DNA from: Lutraria lutraria
Taxonomy: Eukaryota > Mollusca > Bivalvia > Venerida > Mactridae
Length of the DNA stretch: 64,000 nucleotides
Direction of reading: 5' to 3'
Assembly (NCBI GenBank): GCA_964023205.1
Contig: OZ026847.1
Location: 9,172,652-9,236,651 of the forward strand
Below are positions 49,901 to 59,164 of the stretch, in pieces. Under the pieces are notes generated by a model. It had not been told where the DNA came from. It saw only the letters and a program-made list of their open reading frames with translations, and searched no databases. Every line of letters starts with the position of its first letter. Position 1 is the first letter of the stretch. The position numbers and the translations under genes were made by a program.

Positions 49901-52354
49901 ATTGGCGTTGAAACTTAAACATATATGTATTTACCATGTGTGCTGGCCGCATTTGAAATGTTTTATGTATATATAATTATATATGAACAGTAGATGACTC
50001 AATGGTAGTATGTTTATCCATGTTAGTGATGCAAAAGACGACATGCATTTGTATTGTTCAAAACATTTTAAAGGCACGACTGTGCTTTCATATTACGCGA
50101 TGTCTTGAATTTCACTTGCATATCTTATTTAGTAACTTCGGAATATTAAATAATGGATGAGTAATTTTGATTAACTTATACATAGTAGTAATTTTTGACG
50201 TACTGCTTTGTTCAAGGCGTCACTATTTAATGGATTATTTAATTGGCTGCTTTTGTCTTCGAATTGTTAAGTAATTTTTTGCTGTCTAAAGTTTTACCAT
50301 ATTACTGTGCTGAATTGAAGTAGTACATGTAGGGAACAACATGGGGACAATATGTCTGACTGTGTGGGTTTTGTAGTTAAGGGCCAGTATAGATTTATGT
50401 TGTTACTATAGTATCATGTTGTTTGTACATTGATTTATCTTTATATTTCATCATTTTAATCATTTTTATCTTTCATTCTCAGATTGATATAATATTTGTG
50501 AGTAAAGTCAGCAAGGTCTGTTACAATGGATGGCTTATTTGATAATTTTAAAGACTTCTGTTTAAATCTAGAAAAATGTCTTCATTGACTAGGAATCTCT
50601 GTTGAATGACATTATTTATTGACCGAAGTTCTTGATTCACCAGTTGACAGTCAGTTTGTATTGACAAGCTTCCTCTGTTGACAGATGAACTACATCGCCA
50701 GAATGATAAAAGTTATCAGACAGTATTTGATGGTCATAGCTTGACAGTTGCTTATCTCAAATAGTTTTCAATATCTCAAAACTTTTTATATAGTCAATAC
50801 AAATGTGACTGATATGGACAGATGACTTCTAACTTTGTCTTCTCGACATTAATTTTCTTATACAAGGGATGATAATAAAGTTAAGACTAAAGCGAGAGAT
50901 TCTTTCTTATCTCAGAAACAAACTTGAAATGAATTTCATTATTGATTATTAAGAACAAAATGACCTCTGAATAAAGGCCACCTGTCAATAAAGGCCGCAT
51001 TTCGTCTTAACCATGAATAACCTTTGTTTCCAGACTTGACCGTATTTTAAGCAGTAATAAGCGAGTTGTATTTGGTAACAATGTTACGTAATTACACTCG
51101 TTCAATACAGTGTATGTAGACTTTGTCAGAAAACTTCATTTTCACATTCAAATCATTGTAACCAAATGATCATGATATTCTGCATGTAAAGTGTATTTTT
51201 CTTCGTTAAATTTTAAAGTCTACATCCTATGAAGCTTGAAGAATTTATAAGATAAGTGTGTATGTATATGTATATATCTATACATATGTAATACATGTAA
51301 TATGTCACCTTAGCTAAAACACTTTTTTTTTTATTCATTTTAATTATTATATTGCACTTTTTTTTTCACTAGTTTGACCTATTCGATTTGTTATTATTTG
51401 TTTGCTATTTAATTTGTCTATTCTTTACAGAGATTTATCAAATATCTCAAACTAGGAGAGTGATGCATTGATTGTGAGTTATTATATTGAAGGTTCGTAA
51501 AATATTGCAAGAGTAAATAGGCAAGTTTTGAGACCAAAAAGTTACTTGTTATAATACATATGAATTTTTTTTCAAAAGCTAGATCGATTTGAGTTTATAT
51601 ATTTAGATATTGTTCGGTCAAATGAAGCTGACTTTAGTGAGATATTTTTACCAGCTTTCGGTGGTTATTTTTATGTCAAATAGTTGTTGTATTGAGACCA
51701 AAGTGTTGCTGTTTCGTCTCTTCCAAACGTGTCATATATTTGACTATTTTCTGTATAGAAATGCAGTATTAGATAAGGATTATATATTTCTGTTGCTTAG
51801 CAACCAAAGCATCCTATCAGTATAGGCTTATAAGTTATTTTACTGACAGAAATAATTATATTAGCATCAATAGTTTAACTCAGGAAACTAACAGACTTGC
51901 AGCACATACCGTGTAGGTGAGCATTATATTTATCAATTTGCTTCAGTCTTTTTTTTTGAAGTTACATAATTAGAAGTCATTACTTATCACAATGTATCAT
52001 GTTTGTTACTTTGTTACCATTTGCTGGAAGATAAATAATTTTAGAGTTATTTCTCAATCAAAGCATTATTTTGTATGATCATAATTTCATGCTGTGTTTG
52101 TAAAGCGTTAGGGCACTCGGTTCATATTGCAACATCAGATTACCGGTAATTGATTTTACTGCAAAAGGATTCATAGAAATTGTCATTGAATTTAGGGGTC
52201 CCAAATTAATGACCCCTTTCTGTACAGTTGTCAGTATGGAGAGTTATAACTATCGTACTGCTACAATGAAGAGGTTGAAGTGTCAGAGTCAGTCACGATG
52301 CTGTCATACTTTTTTTCGCACATTTTGTTTTATTATTGAATTATGAATGTTTGT

Positions 52355-52360
52355 AATAAA
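52355..52360 (+). terminator. Candidate poly(A) signal downstream of SKI
   Basis: AATAAA followed within about 35 nt by a GT-rich stretch (CGTTTCTGTTGATATGTTTG). It would end a SKI 3' UTR of about 7 kb. Several nearer AATAAA hexamers (for example near 45437 and 45671) compete. Confidence 0.25.
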
Positions 52361-52652
52361 TGCCTATTGCACGTTTCTGTTGATATGTTTGGAAGAGAAT
52401 TTTTTATTCTGTTTTGTCATTTTTCTGTTTGTAAGTCTATAAAGTTGTAGTTTGGCATTCTGTGAAATGATTCGATGTTAAAAATGGCTTATCGAAGTTA
52501 TGCCTTGCGTGTCAGCAGCTTTCGATATTAGTAAATCAATTACTTGTGAATTTCCTCATTTTATGTTTGTAAATGTTAGATGGAAATGGTGGTTCTTACA
52601 TAGTGAGTGATAAGGAACTAGCTGACTAAGTTGCCATCAAAATGTTTATATT

Positions 52653-52730
52653 TCGAGGGTTCAACGCAACAGTGTCGTAACTCATATGGAAATAAGAACA
52701 AGTTACGACAGTGTTGCGCTGAGCCCTCGA
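52653..52730 (-). mobile_element. 78-bp foldback element, copy B (downstream of SKI)
   Basis: Left arm TCGAGGGTTCAACGCAACAG TGTCGTAACT, 18-nt loop ending AAATAAGAACA, right arm AGTTACGACAGTGTTGCGCT GAGCCCTCGA. Three differences between arms. Same total, arm and loop lengths as copy A, with the loop in reverse orientation. Confidence 0.85.
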
Positions 52731-53481
52731 TTTAGGAAACTAATGTATGAAAAACATCTCCATGATTTCTGTTGATATGATTAAATCAAGTTATTCTGGT
52801 ACATTCAAGTGGTTAGCTTCAATAACAATTTTTCTTTACTGAAAAAAAAATTATTTTTTTTACTCACATAATCATAGAAACATGGTCTTAAGTTGATGCA
52901 AGTGTGGTTACCATTTTTGTATTGTGTCCTTTTCTTAGTCAAATTGAAGACAATTGTTATTTATTAAGCCTCAGACACATGTAGTTTAAAATTAGACGCT
53001 AGAATTACAATCCTCCAATCTCTCTTGCGTAATCCAACATTTCCGTCTGACTTTACATCAGTAATTTTGGATTCTGTTTTGAGAAATCTCATGCTGGTAT
53101 TAATTTACACAGGAAAATATATAGAAAATATTTTTTTTTCACCATTTTGTTTTTAAAACTATGGATTTTTATGTGAAAAATGAAAGCAATATTTTATTCT
53201 GATTGTTAGTTCACATTGTTTTGTTTGATTTTTATGTTATGATAGTACTTGACTATCTATTTTCTGATTTGTTGGGAGTGACTTGTAGATGAATACTATT
53301 TGGACGCCATGTACTTGGCGTTGTTATTGCACAAAACTATGCCAGTGTATTTTGTAAATTGGTGTTTTATGATTTTAAACATTTTATTTGTGCACTAGAT
53401 TTTATGTCTTTTTTTGTTTGCTCCGGTGACACTATGATTTAGTAAAGAGGCAGATATGATAATTATGCTGTTGCTTCCTTA

Positions 53482-53487
53482 AATAAA
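53482..53487 (+). terminator. Candidate distal poly(A) signal downstream of SKI
   Basis: AATAAA followed about 25-40 nt later by GTTGTTTGTG, a GT-rich downstream element. It could be the end of a very long SKI transcript, or belong to no gene. Confidence 0.22.
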
Positions 53488-53969
53488 TTCTCATAGGCTT
53501 CATGAGTTGTTTGTGATTTTTATATTTATCATTGTATCAGTTACCATATTGGTATGTTTTAAAAGGTTCCAGAGTGAGACCCTAATTGATGGTGTTATGA
53601 GTTGAACATAAAGTAGGAGGTGTCTATTTATGACCTCAAAAATAAATATTTCAACATGGAAACATTTTCACGGCGGATGTAGATGTTGAAAGTAACATTA
53701 GGGTAAGCATAAAAAATTCTTGCGCTCAGCAAGTGATGGCCTAGTGGAGTTGAAAAAGTTCAACTCAGAAAAATTACTTCTACAGTTTTTACTGTTAACA
53801 CTTGGTCTGTATTCATTCTTAATTCTCCCATGGGAAAAATATTCCTTAGTTTTCGAGATTAACCTTAGATTATTTATGACTACTAAAGTTAAGGTAATTC
53901 CTAAATGAGGAGAATGTTCCAGCTGGGGACTCTCCGATCAAAGGTTAGAGGAGTTTCATGAATACAGTG

Positions 53970-54110
53970 GGCCTGTATAGCTCTGTTGATGGAATGCTTT
54001 GCTGTCAATCATGAGGTTACGGGTTTGAAATGCAGGCTGTGTGAGATGAATCATTTACTGTGACAGTAAAGGAATTTATCTCACTGTTCCGTTTAGAAGT
54101 AGACTTGTTA
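53970..54110 (+). repeat. Possible tRNA-derived SINE
   Basis: A-box-like TATAGCTCTGTTGATGGA followed by B-box-like ACGGGTTTGAAATGC about 35 nt later. No tRNA cloverleaf closes. I found no second copy in the window, so the 3' border is unknown. Confidence 0.35.
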
Positions 54111-54822
54111 TGATAGGCACTTAATCTACAACTGGTCATCTTCCACTGATAAAACACCCAATTGTCTGTGCAATGGCTAGCCAAAGCATTGCTAATGAGC
54201 TGAAAGGTACAGAAACGCGAAATTCGCATAAATTTGGCTCAAAGACTCGCTAACCTGCTAAAAGTTACCAAAAGTCGGTCAACAGAATATCACAAATTAG
54301 ATGTTAAATTTGGCATCTTGAATGAACCAGGGACTCTACATTACAAGACGAGTTACTGATTCAGACAGATTTTCGACAAAACTTGTACAACATGTTGATA
54401 AGAGATTAAAGTCCTTTATTTCACTGTATTCTTAACATTGAATGAAATAAGTTAGGATGGTTAATTTGTTCAGGGAATGTTTATGGTGCGTTTAATGAAC
54501 TTTTTTGTCAAAGGGGATTAACTCTCTTTAAGATTTTAAATATGACTGCTTGAGTTACTTCCCTTCCATTAAAATATAATGTAAGTTTATGATAAGCGGT
54601 TCATGTAGGTGTATTCGCCTTATAATTCATACACCATCTTATGTTTTCATTGTCTGTTTTGAAGCGTCGAATTTGATAAAAAGACCCGTTTACTACTGTT
54701 TACTGCAAAATTAAATCAGTCTGTTCTTTTGCTGGGATCATGTTATTTTCTATTTTTAGAACGGAACGGACTAACGAGGTCATGTTGTCATCCGGAGTTT
54801 TCCGAACATTCTTAATGAATTC

Positions 54823-54889
54823 TGATTGGTTCAAGATCGCTCGCGAATAACCGTATCAATGGCCGTCTCCTGGTGAACTGTTTACGTCA
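54823..54889 (+). promoter_or_regulatory. Likely MLF proximal promoter (inverted CCAAT box and CRE-like site)
   Basis: TGATTGG (54823-54829) is an inverted CCAAT box, and TTACGTCA (54882-54889) is a CRE-like half-palindrome, 92-158 nt upstream of the MLF ATG. Local CpG content is higher than in the flanks. No clear TATA box is present. The call is inference from position and motifs. Confidence 0.4.
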
Positions 54890-54980
54890 GATTTTCTCGA
54901 AACATCTGCTAATAAACACATTATTAAATCTAGTTCAGAAGCATTTCTCTTATTTTTGCGGACAACAAAGTGTTGTGAAC

Positions 54981-55030
54981 ATGTTTGGTCGATCAATGTT
55001 TCGAGACATGGCGCAGGATGACTTTTTCGC
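54981..55030 (+). CDS. MLF: MLF exon 1
   Basis: ATG through GC|GTAAGT, 16 codons plus two bases. It encodes MFGRSMFRDMAQDDFF, matching the Phe/Asp-rich N-terminus of MLF proteins (compare the MFR...DDPFF start in vertebrates). The donor is a perfect consensus. The upstream GTGAAC before ATG contains no closer in-frame ATG. Confidence 0.85.
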
Positions 55031-58000
55031 GTAAGTAAACATTTTGTTGACCTAGGAAAATACTTCTTGCACCAGTCGCCTTGATTTCTCGCCTTCGGTC
55101 ACCTTTAAGATCTGCGTCATTATTTCTTATGTAATGAGTACCAACTTTTTTTCATTTCTCTACATTACAATGAAACATTGTGGAACAAAGGAGAAGTTTT
55201 TCAGACCTCACCTTCTAAGCATTCTTGAAAAAAAATTCTGATTTTTTTTGCAAAACGAAAGTAGAAATCGAGTCTCAATTTAAAAAAAAACACTGGGCTA
55301 TTGTCCTATTCTATTTTTTATCACATTGTCAATGACCTCCTGGTTGGATTGAGTAGCTTTGGAGGCTTGACAATCTATCAATTTTAAGTTTACTTACACC
55401 CCATGCATAGTCCGTATCATCGTATGAACTGCTTGCCGTTATCAAAGATGATGCTCTGAGTCTTTCATATGCAATGTTACACGTACATATGACTGAAGTA
55501 GTTAAAGACGAAAAAGTAACTTGGGTATACTGGTGAAGGTTCGAATATTCAGCTGTTGGCTGGCAAATTTGCAATTATTGTTCATTTTCAAAATTCAATT
55601 GTTTATGTATAATCTCAAAAATAATAGGAATGCATTAGATCTACATTAGTATTTGATCATTATTTTAAACAGAATTAGTTTAAAAAAACTGAAAGTGTGA
55701 AGTATGGATCATAGGTAACTGTATCATGAGTAGATTATAAATAAATGAATAATAAACAACTGCTGATTAAAAAAAATGTATAAAAAATCACTTTTTATTA
55801 ATATGTTAACATATTAATAAATAGTGTTTTTTATATATAAAAATATTGTGTATTTAATTATTTGTTTATGATCAGTAATCTATTCATGATACAGTTACCT
55901 ATGGTATCACTACTGTATGGATGACCTCAGCCGAAAAATGTGAGTATTTGTGATGTCTGTCTATAGTTAGTTCTAGAATTGATTTGTTGGTATTTTTAAA
56001 GGGGCCATAGTCAGCATATGAGACATATGGAACAAATGATGGGTAACCAATTCTCTAGCATGGGAATGCTTGAAGGTAGAAATGATCGAGATGTTGGAAG
56101 GCGCCAAAGAGATGATAACAGACAAGGACGAACCAACGAGTTATTTCCCTTTGGTCAAAATCAAGACTTTGGTTTTGGAAATATGTTTGGCAACATGGAT
56201 AAAATGATGGCTGATATGGATCATGCTTTCGTAAGTTTTTGGTTCAATTGTTACTTGTATGGTCTTCCAAGTTAGCTCAGTTGTAGAGTATAAGAGCCCC
56301 TGACTGCTTACAAACTCTGAAAGGTTGTATAATGTCCCTGATATAGATAGCAAGGCACATATTTTTCTGTGAAAATTTGATTGATACAACATTCAAGATC
56401 ATTTATGCCCTGCCTCTGATTTGTACATGTAGGGGAATGTCGGAGGTATTTTTTTCCTGGAAGTTTTGGCCTGCTACTTATGTTATTTACAAACATTTCC
56501 CTGACCGATTTCTAATTAATTCAAATATATTTTACGCACATCTAGGTTCAAGCCAGTCAGAATGGAGATGGTCATTCATTTCAGCAATCATCTGTGATGA
56601 CATACAGTAAAACAGGAGAAGGAGCACCTAAAGTATACCAAGCTTCTACTGCAACAAAAAGAGGTCCAGGAGGGGTAAGCTTTTGTTCTTGTTTGTGAAA
56701 TGTAGGGCTGTGTATTGCCAGGCTACTTCTGGTATGATACATATAAGACCAGTGTATCATACTGTGAAACATATTGCCCGTCCCGTACCCCTCCTTTTAC
56801 GATACATTATCAAATTGGAAAAACATATTTTTTATTTGAAATAAATGTAATGACCAAGTTCTACTGTTCACACATCTCATGAATTTCAGTTTGTACATTA
56901 GCTTGACAATGGCTTTAAGACACAGGTTTATCTGCTTTAATTTTAGGTCAGAGAAACAAGGAAAGCCTTGCGAGACTCAGAAAGAGAAATGGAAAAGATG
57001 TCAGTTGGTCGACATATTAATGACAGAGGTCATGAGATCGAAAAACATTGTAACACTCGATCAGGACAAATTGATGAAATGCAAAACTACCACAACATTG
57101 ATGAAAGTAAGTGTACATAAATGCTAATCAGAAATTTTAATGAATAATTCATAAGTGGGGAAGAAGAATTAAAACACTAAAATAAATTTTGGATGAATTA
57201 TGGATGTACTTGTATAATATCAATTAGAGCTGGGTATCGGTTCTTAAAAGCATATCACGATATATCACAATATTTCATGCTGTATCGCGATACGTATCGC
57301 GATTTTATAAATGGTAAATTTACAGAAAAGCATTAAAAATTAACATTTATATAATGTCTTGGGTAATAATACAGACTATAGCTGACAGTGTAGTTTCACA
57401 CTTCAAATAACTTGTTTTTTTTTAGCACTGTTGAAACTATTAATGCATGTATACATATAAATATGTATGAGTGCACAGTCAATAATATTAGAAGATTGAC
57501 CAGCATTTTGACATGAATAACACTTTACCACAGTGTATGAACTATTTTTTACTATGATAAACATAAAGTTCAGATATTTAAGCTAAACCCGATATATCGG
57601 TATGCTGGAAAAATATTGTGATATTAATATTGTCTAGCTGATATTGCGATATACCGATAAACCGATAAAACCTCCCAGCTCTAATATCAATATAGTTTTT
57701 GATGAACCTTTTATATTGATCGAGCCTTAATTGGTTGTATGTAGTTATAATGCAGCCTAATACAGTTGGATTAAGTTGATTTAAATAATTTCAATAGGAA
57801 TTGTTTATGAATATAATGAAGCTTATGACGAGTGTTGGAAACTATAGAGTGATGGACTGAGGGATTTTTATGGGGCGATTTTATAGCCGAAATTCGGTCA
57901 TATTCCAAATGGAAAATAGTATCTTTTTTTCCCAATTCACAGACAAAAATTTCCAATCAAAAAAAACAAATTTTTTTTTTTTATTCATTTTATAAGTTCA

Positions 58001-58504
58001 TTAACATCACAATTGGTAGTAAATACCTTATTCTGCTACTGTTCTATGGAAGAATAAGTAGAATAAGTTGAACATTGCAAAAATTGTAGTTATACATTTT
58101 CCCAATTTTGATAAAAACACCGCGAAATTTCCCAATCCCAAGGGTATGGGTCATATTCCCAAAATACCGAGAAAAAAACCTGGTCCGACTTTGTATTTAT
58201 TAGGAGGATCTGCTATATTCAGTATTAATTTTATGATGGTGAAAATTTCATAATTTCAGAGAATGCTAATGTGTTTGACAGAGAATGGCAGGAAAAATCT
58301 AGGTCAGCGTTTCGTGGATTGGAACATGCAGACAGACCAATTGCTCGGCATGGCCGGGACAGGAGTGAGTTACGGGATCGACCAAGAGAAGAGCGACGAG
58401 AACGTCAAAGACAGCGCGCCTTGCCTGACCCAAGATCATCCCAGACTGGGAAATCTGAACATTGGGGTCGCTCGGAGGAGGACTTAGGAAGGGACAGAAG
58501 TTAA
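54981..58504 (+). CDS. MLF: Myeloid leukemia factor (MLF1/MLF2) homolog (whole gene, 5 coding exons, 267 aa)
   Basis: The CDS joins 54981-55030, 56011-56230, 56546-56674, 56947-57106 and 58260-58504, all GT-AG and in phase. Family knowledge: MLF proteins shuttle between nucleus and cytoplasm, associate with DnaJ/Hsp70 partners, and affect haematopoiesis and Runx stability in flies. Visible: MFGRSMFRDM...DDFF start; Met/Gly/Phe-rich region (residues about 18-90); the conserved core about 95-200 with HSFQQSSVMTYSKTGEGAPK, KVYQAST, GGVRETRKALRDSE, MSVGRHINDRGHEIEK and NVFDREW; and an Arg/Asp/Glu-rich tail. Length 267 matches human MLF1 (268). The 14-3-3-binding RSxSxP motif of MLF1 is not evident, so the protein resembles MLF2 or the fly form there. 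A 9-nt micro-exon may be missing from this model. Confidence 0.93.
55705..55910. mobile_element. Palindromic foldback element, about 205 bp (MLF intron 1)
   Basis: ATAGGTAACTGTATCATGAG TAGATTA (55711-55737) is the inverted repeat of 55876-55902 with one mismatch. The centre ATTAATATGTTAACATATTAAT (55797-55818) is a perfect palindrome, and both arms share a common centre near 55807, so the whole element folds back on itself. Confidence 0.8.
55931..55939 (+). CDS. MLF: Candidate 9-nt MLF micro-exon
   Basis: Nine bases (CCGAAAAAT) sit between GACCTCAG and GTGAGT, both good splice sites. Inclusion keeps frame and changes FA-QHMRHM to FA-RKI-QHMRHM, which aligns with human MLF2 (FA-IHR-QHM) without a gap. 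Micro-exons are easy to imagine by chance, so this is only a candidate. Confidence 0.25.
56011..56230 (+). CDS. MLF: MLF exon 2
   Basis: The acceptor CCATAG|TCAGCAT has a weak polypyrimidine tract, but the next AG would give an immediate stop, so this one fits. It completes Ala17 and encodes QHMRHMEQMMGNQFSSMGML ... to MADMDHAF, ending GCTTTC|GTAAGT in phase 0. The Met/Gly/Phe-rich composition (FGFGNMFGNMDKMM) is typical of the family. Confidence 0.88.
56275..56345 (+). repeat. Weak tRNA-like sequence (MLF intron 2)
   Basis: TTAGCTCAGTTGTAGAG matches an A box; the B-box position (AAAGGTTGTATAATGTCCC) is degenerate. Probably an old SINE or tRNA pseudogene fragment. Confidence 0.25.
56546..56674 (+). 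CDS. MLF: MLF exon 3: conserved core, first half
   Basis: The acceptor is CATCTAG|GTTCAA and the donor GGAGGG|GTAAGC; 43 codons, residues 91-133. It encodes NGDGHSFQQSSVMTYSKTGE and APKVYQASTATKRGPGG, the most diagnostic stretch of the MLF family. Confidence 0.93.
56947..57106 (+). CDS. MLF: MLF exon 4: conserved core, second half
   Basis: The acceptor is AATTTTAG|GTCAGA and the donor GAAA|GTAAGT, phase 1. Residues 134-186 include VRETRKALRDSEREMEKMSV, GRHINDRGHEIEK and IDEMQNYHNIDE, aligning with the second half of the MLF core of vertebrate proteins. Confidence 0.93.
57225..57683. mobile_element. hAT-type MITE, 459 bp, with perfect 8-bp target duplication (MLF intron 4)
   Basis: ATATCAAT|TAGAGCTGGG ... 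CCCAGCTCTA|ATATCAAT. The terminal inverted repeats are exact over 10 bp, and subterminal TATCGCGATACG/CGATATATCGG motifs are typical of hAT MITEs. The 8-bp duplication (57217-57224 and 57684-57691) is perfect. No transposase frame. Confidence 0.9.
57875..58190 (-). repeat. TTGGGAA-type dispersed repeat, longer copy, inverted
   Basis: ATTTTATAGCCGAAATTCGG ... TTTCCCAATCCCAAGGGTAT, GGGTCATATTCCCAAAATAC, AAAAAACCTGGTCC. It is the reverse complement of 18484-18768 with an AT-rich insertion in the middle. It lies in MLF intron 4, just upstream of exon 5. Confidence 0.65.
58260..58504 (+). CDS. MLF: MLF exon 5: NVFDREW motif, charged tail and stop
   Basis: The acceptor AATTTCAG|AGAATG joins phase 1 to give Lys187-Asn-Ala-Asn-Val-Phe-Asp-Arg-Glu-Trp. 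It is followed by an Arg-rich, low-complexity tail (RDRPREERRERQRQRALPDP) ending GRDRS and TAA (58502-58504). The tail is longer in basic and acidic residues than the core and is probably disordered. Confidence 0.92.
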
Positions 58505-58676
58505 ACTGTAGGACAATGTTTTGAGCTTTTGACCATCAAACGTTTAAGTTCCTGCCTGCCCACCCTCGTGTTAATCACCTTGACTTGAAATTGTATTCCC
58601 CCAATCTTTTCTTTGGTATCTTTTGTTGACTGAAAAGTGATATGCCTTGTAATATTTGTGTAACTTTAGTAATTTC

Positions 58677-58923
58677 TATATGCCCGCTTGAAAAACGGGT
58701 CGTATTATGGGAACACCCACGGCGTGTGGGTGGGTGTGTCTGCGGGTGGCGTCCACAATGGTGTCCGCTCACTCTCTTATTCAAATAGTTTTATACGGAT
58801 CCTCACCAAACTTAATGGAAATGTTTATGGCCATGTGATCTCGGTCAAGTTTGATAACAAGCCCAATTGGCCAAGGCACTTCCGAGTTATGACCCTTGAC
58901 AGTGTATTTTGTGACCTGGAGGA
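58677..58923 (+). repeat. Dispersed repeat (TATACACCCG type), copy 2, in MLF 3' UTR
   Basis: TATATGCCCGCTTGAAAAAC ... GGATCCTCACCAAACTTAAT ... ATCTCGGTCAAGTTTGATAA ... GTATTTTGTGACCTGG. Same orientation and order as 15991-16244, with an extra GTGGGTGGGTG stretch. Confidence 0.75.
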
Positions 58924-59158
58924 AAAGTTTCTGTTTTTATTTCATTAATTTTTTCTTCAAAATTCACTGGCCTTAGTCTAAATAGTACACCAGGATCTTT
59001 GCTCTTGCATTTTTGTGCTGTTATTTATGTTTAATCAAGTGCATTAAGTGCTGTTTCTGATTTATTTTCAGGAAAAGTGAAGATGGCTTCCTATAAAAGA
59101 AGTATTTAATTTCCTATGGTGTGGGTTTGACAAGTGATATATTTTTCTTATTAACAGA

Positions 59159-59164
59159 AATAAA
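59159..59164 (+). terminator. MLF poly(A) signal
   Basis: AATAAA, 655 nt after the stop, followed by CATTTGTGTTTAAG, which provides a cleavage-like CA and a GT-rich downstream element. It is the first well-placed signal after MLF. Confidence 0.6.

Larger units (their letters stand above)
45384..54760 (+). other. Gene-free stretch after SKI stop; SKI 3' UTR of unknown length, then intergenic
   Basis: No ORF with recognisable protein character occurs in 9.4 kb. The sequence is T-rich on the plus strand. Poly(A) signal hexamers AATAAA occur at several points, including 52355-52360 and 53482-53487, both followed by GT-rich DNA. Recognisable dispersed elements are few compared with the introns: a 15-G run, the second 78-bp foldback (52653) and a tRNA-like repeat near 53970. 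A long 3' UTR is possible but cannot be shown from sequence alone. Confidence 0.45.
55031..56010 (+). other. MLF intron 1 (980 nt)
   Basis: Donor GC|GTAAGT to acceptor CCATAG|T. It holds a palindromic foldback element (55705-55910) and a possible 9-nt micro-exon at 55931-55939. The remainder is AT-rich and featureless. Confidence 0.75.
57107..58259 (+). other. MLF intron 4 (1.15 kb)
   Basis: Donor GAAA|GTAAGT to acceptor ATTTCAG|A. Most of it is repeats: a hAT-type MITE (57225-57683) and a TTGGGAA-type dispersed repeat (57875-58190). Confidence 0.8.

Noticed and set aside
59072..59110. Alternative last exon of MLF (acceptor at 59071)
   Set aside because: The acceptor is plausible but no matching donor in exon 5 or family C-terminus supports it; left as a note in the 3' UTR.
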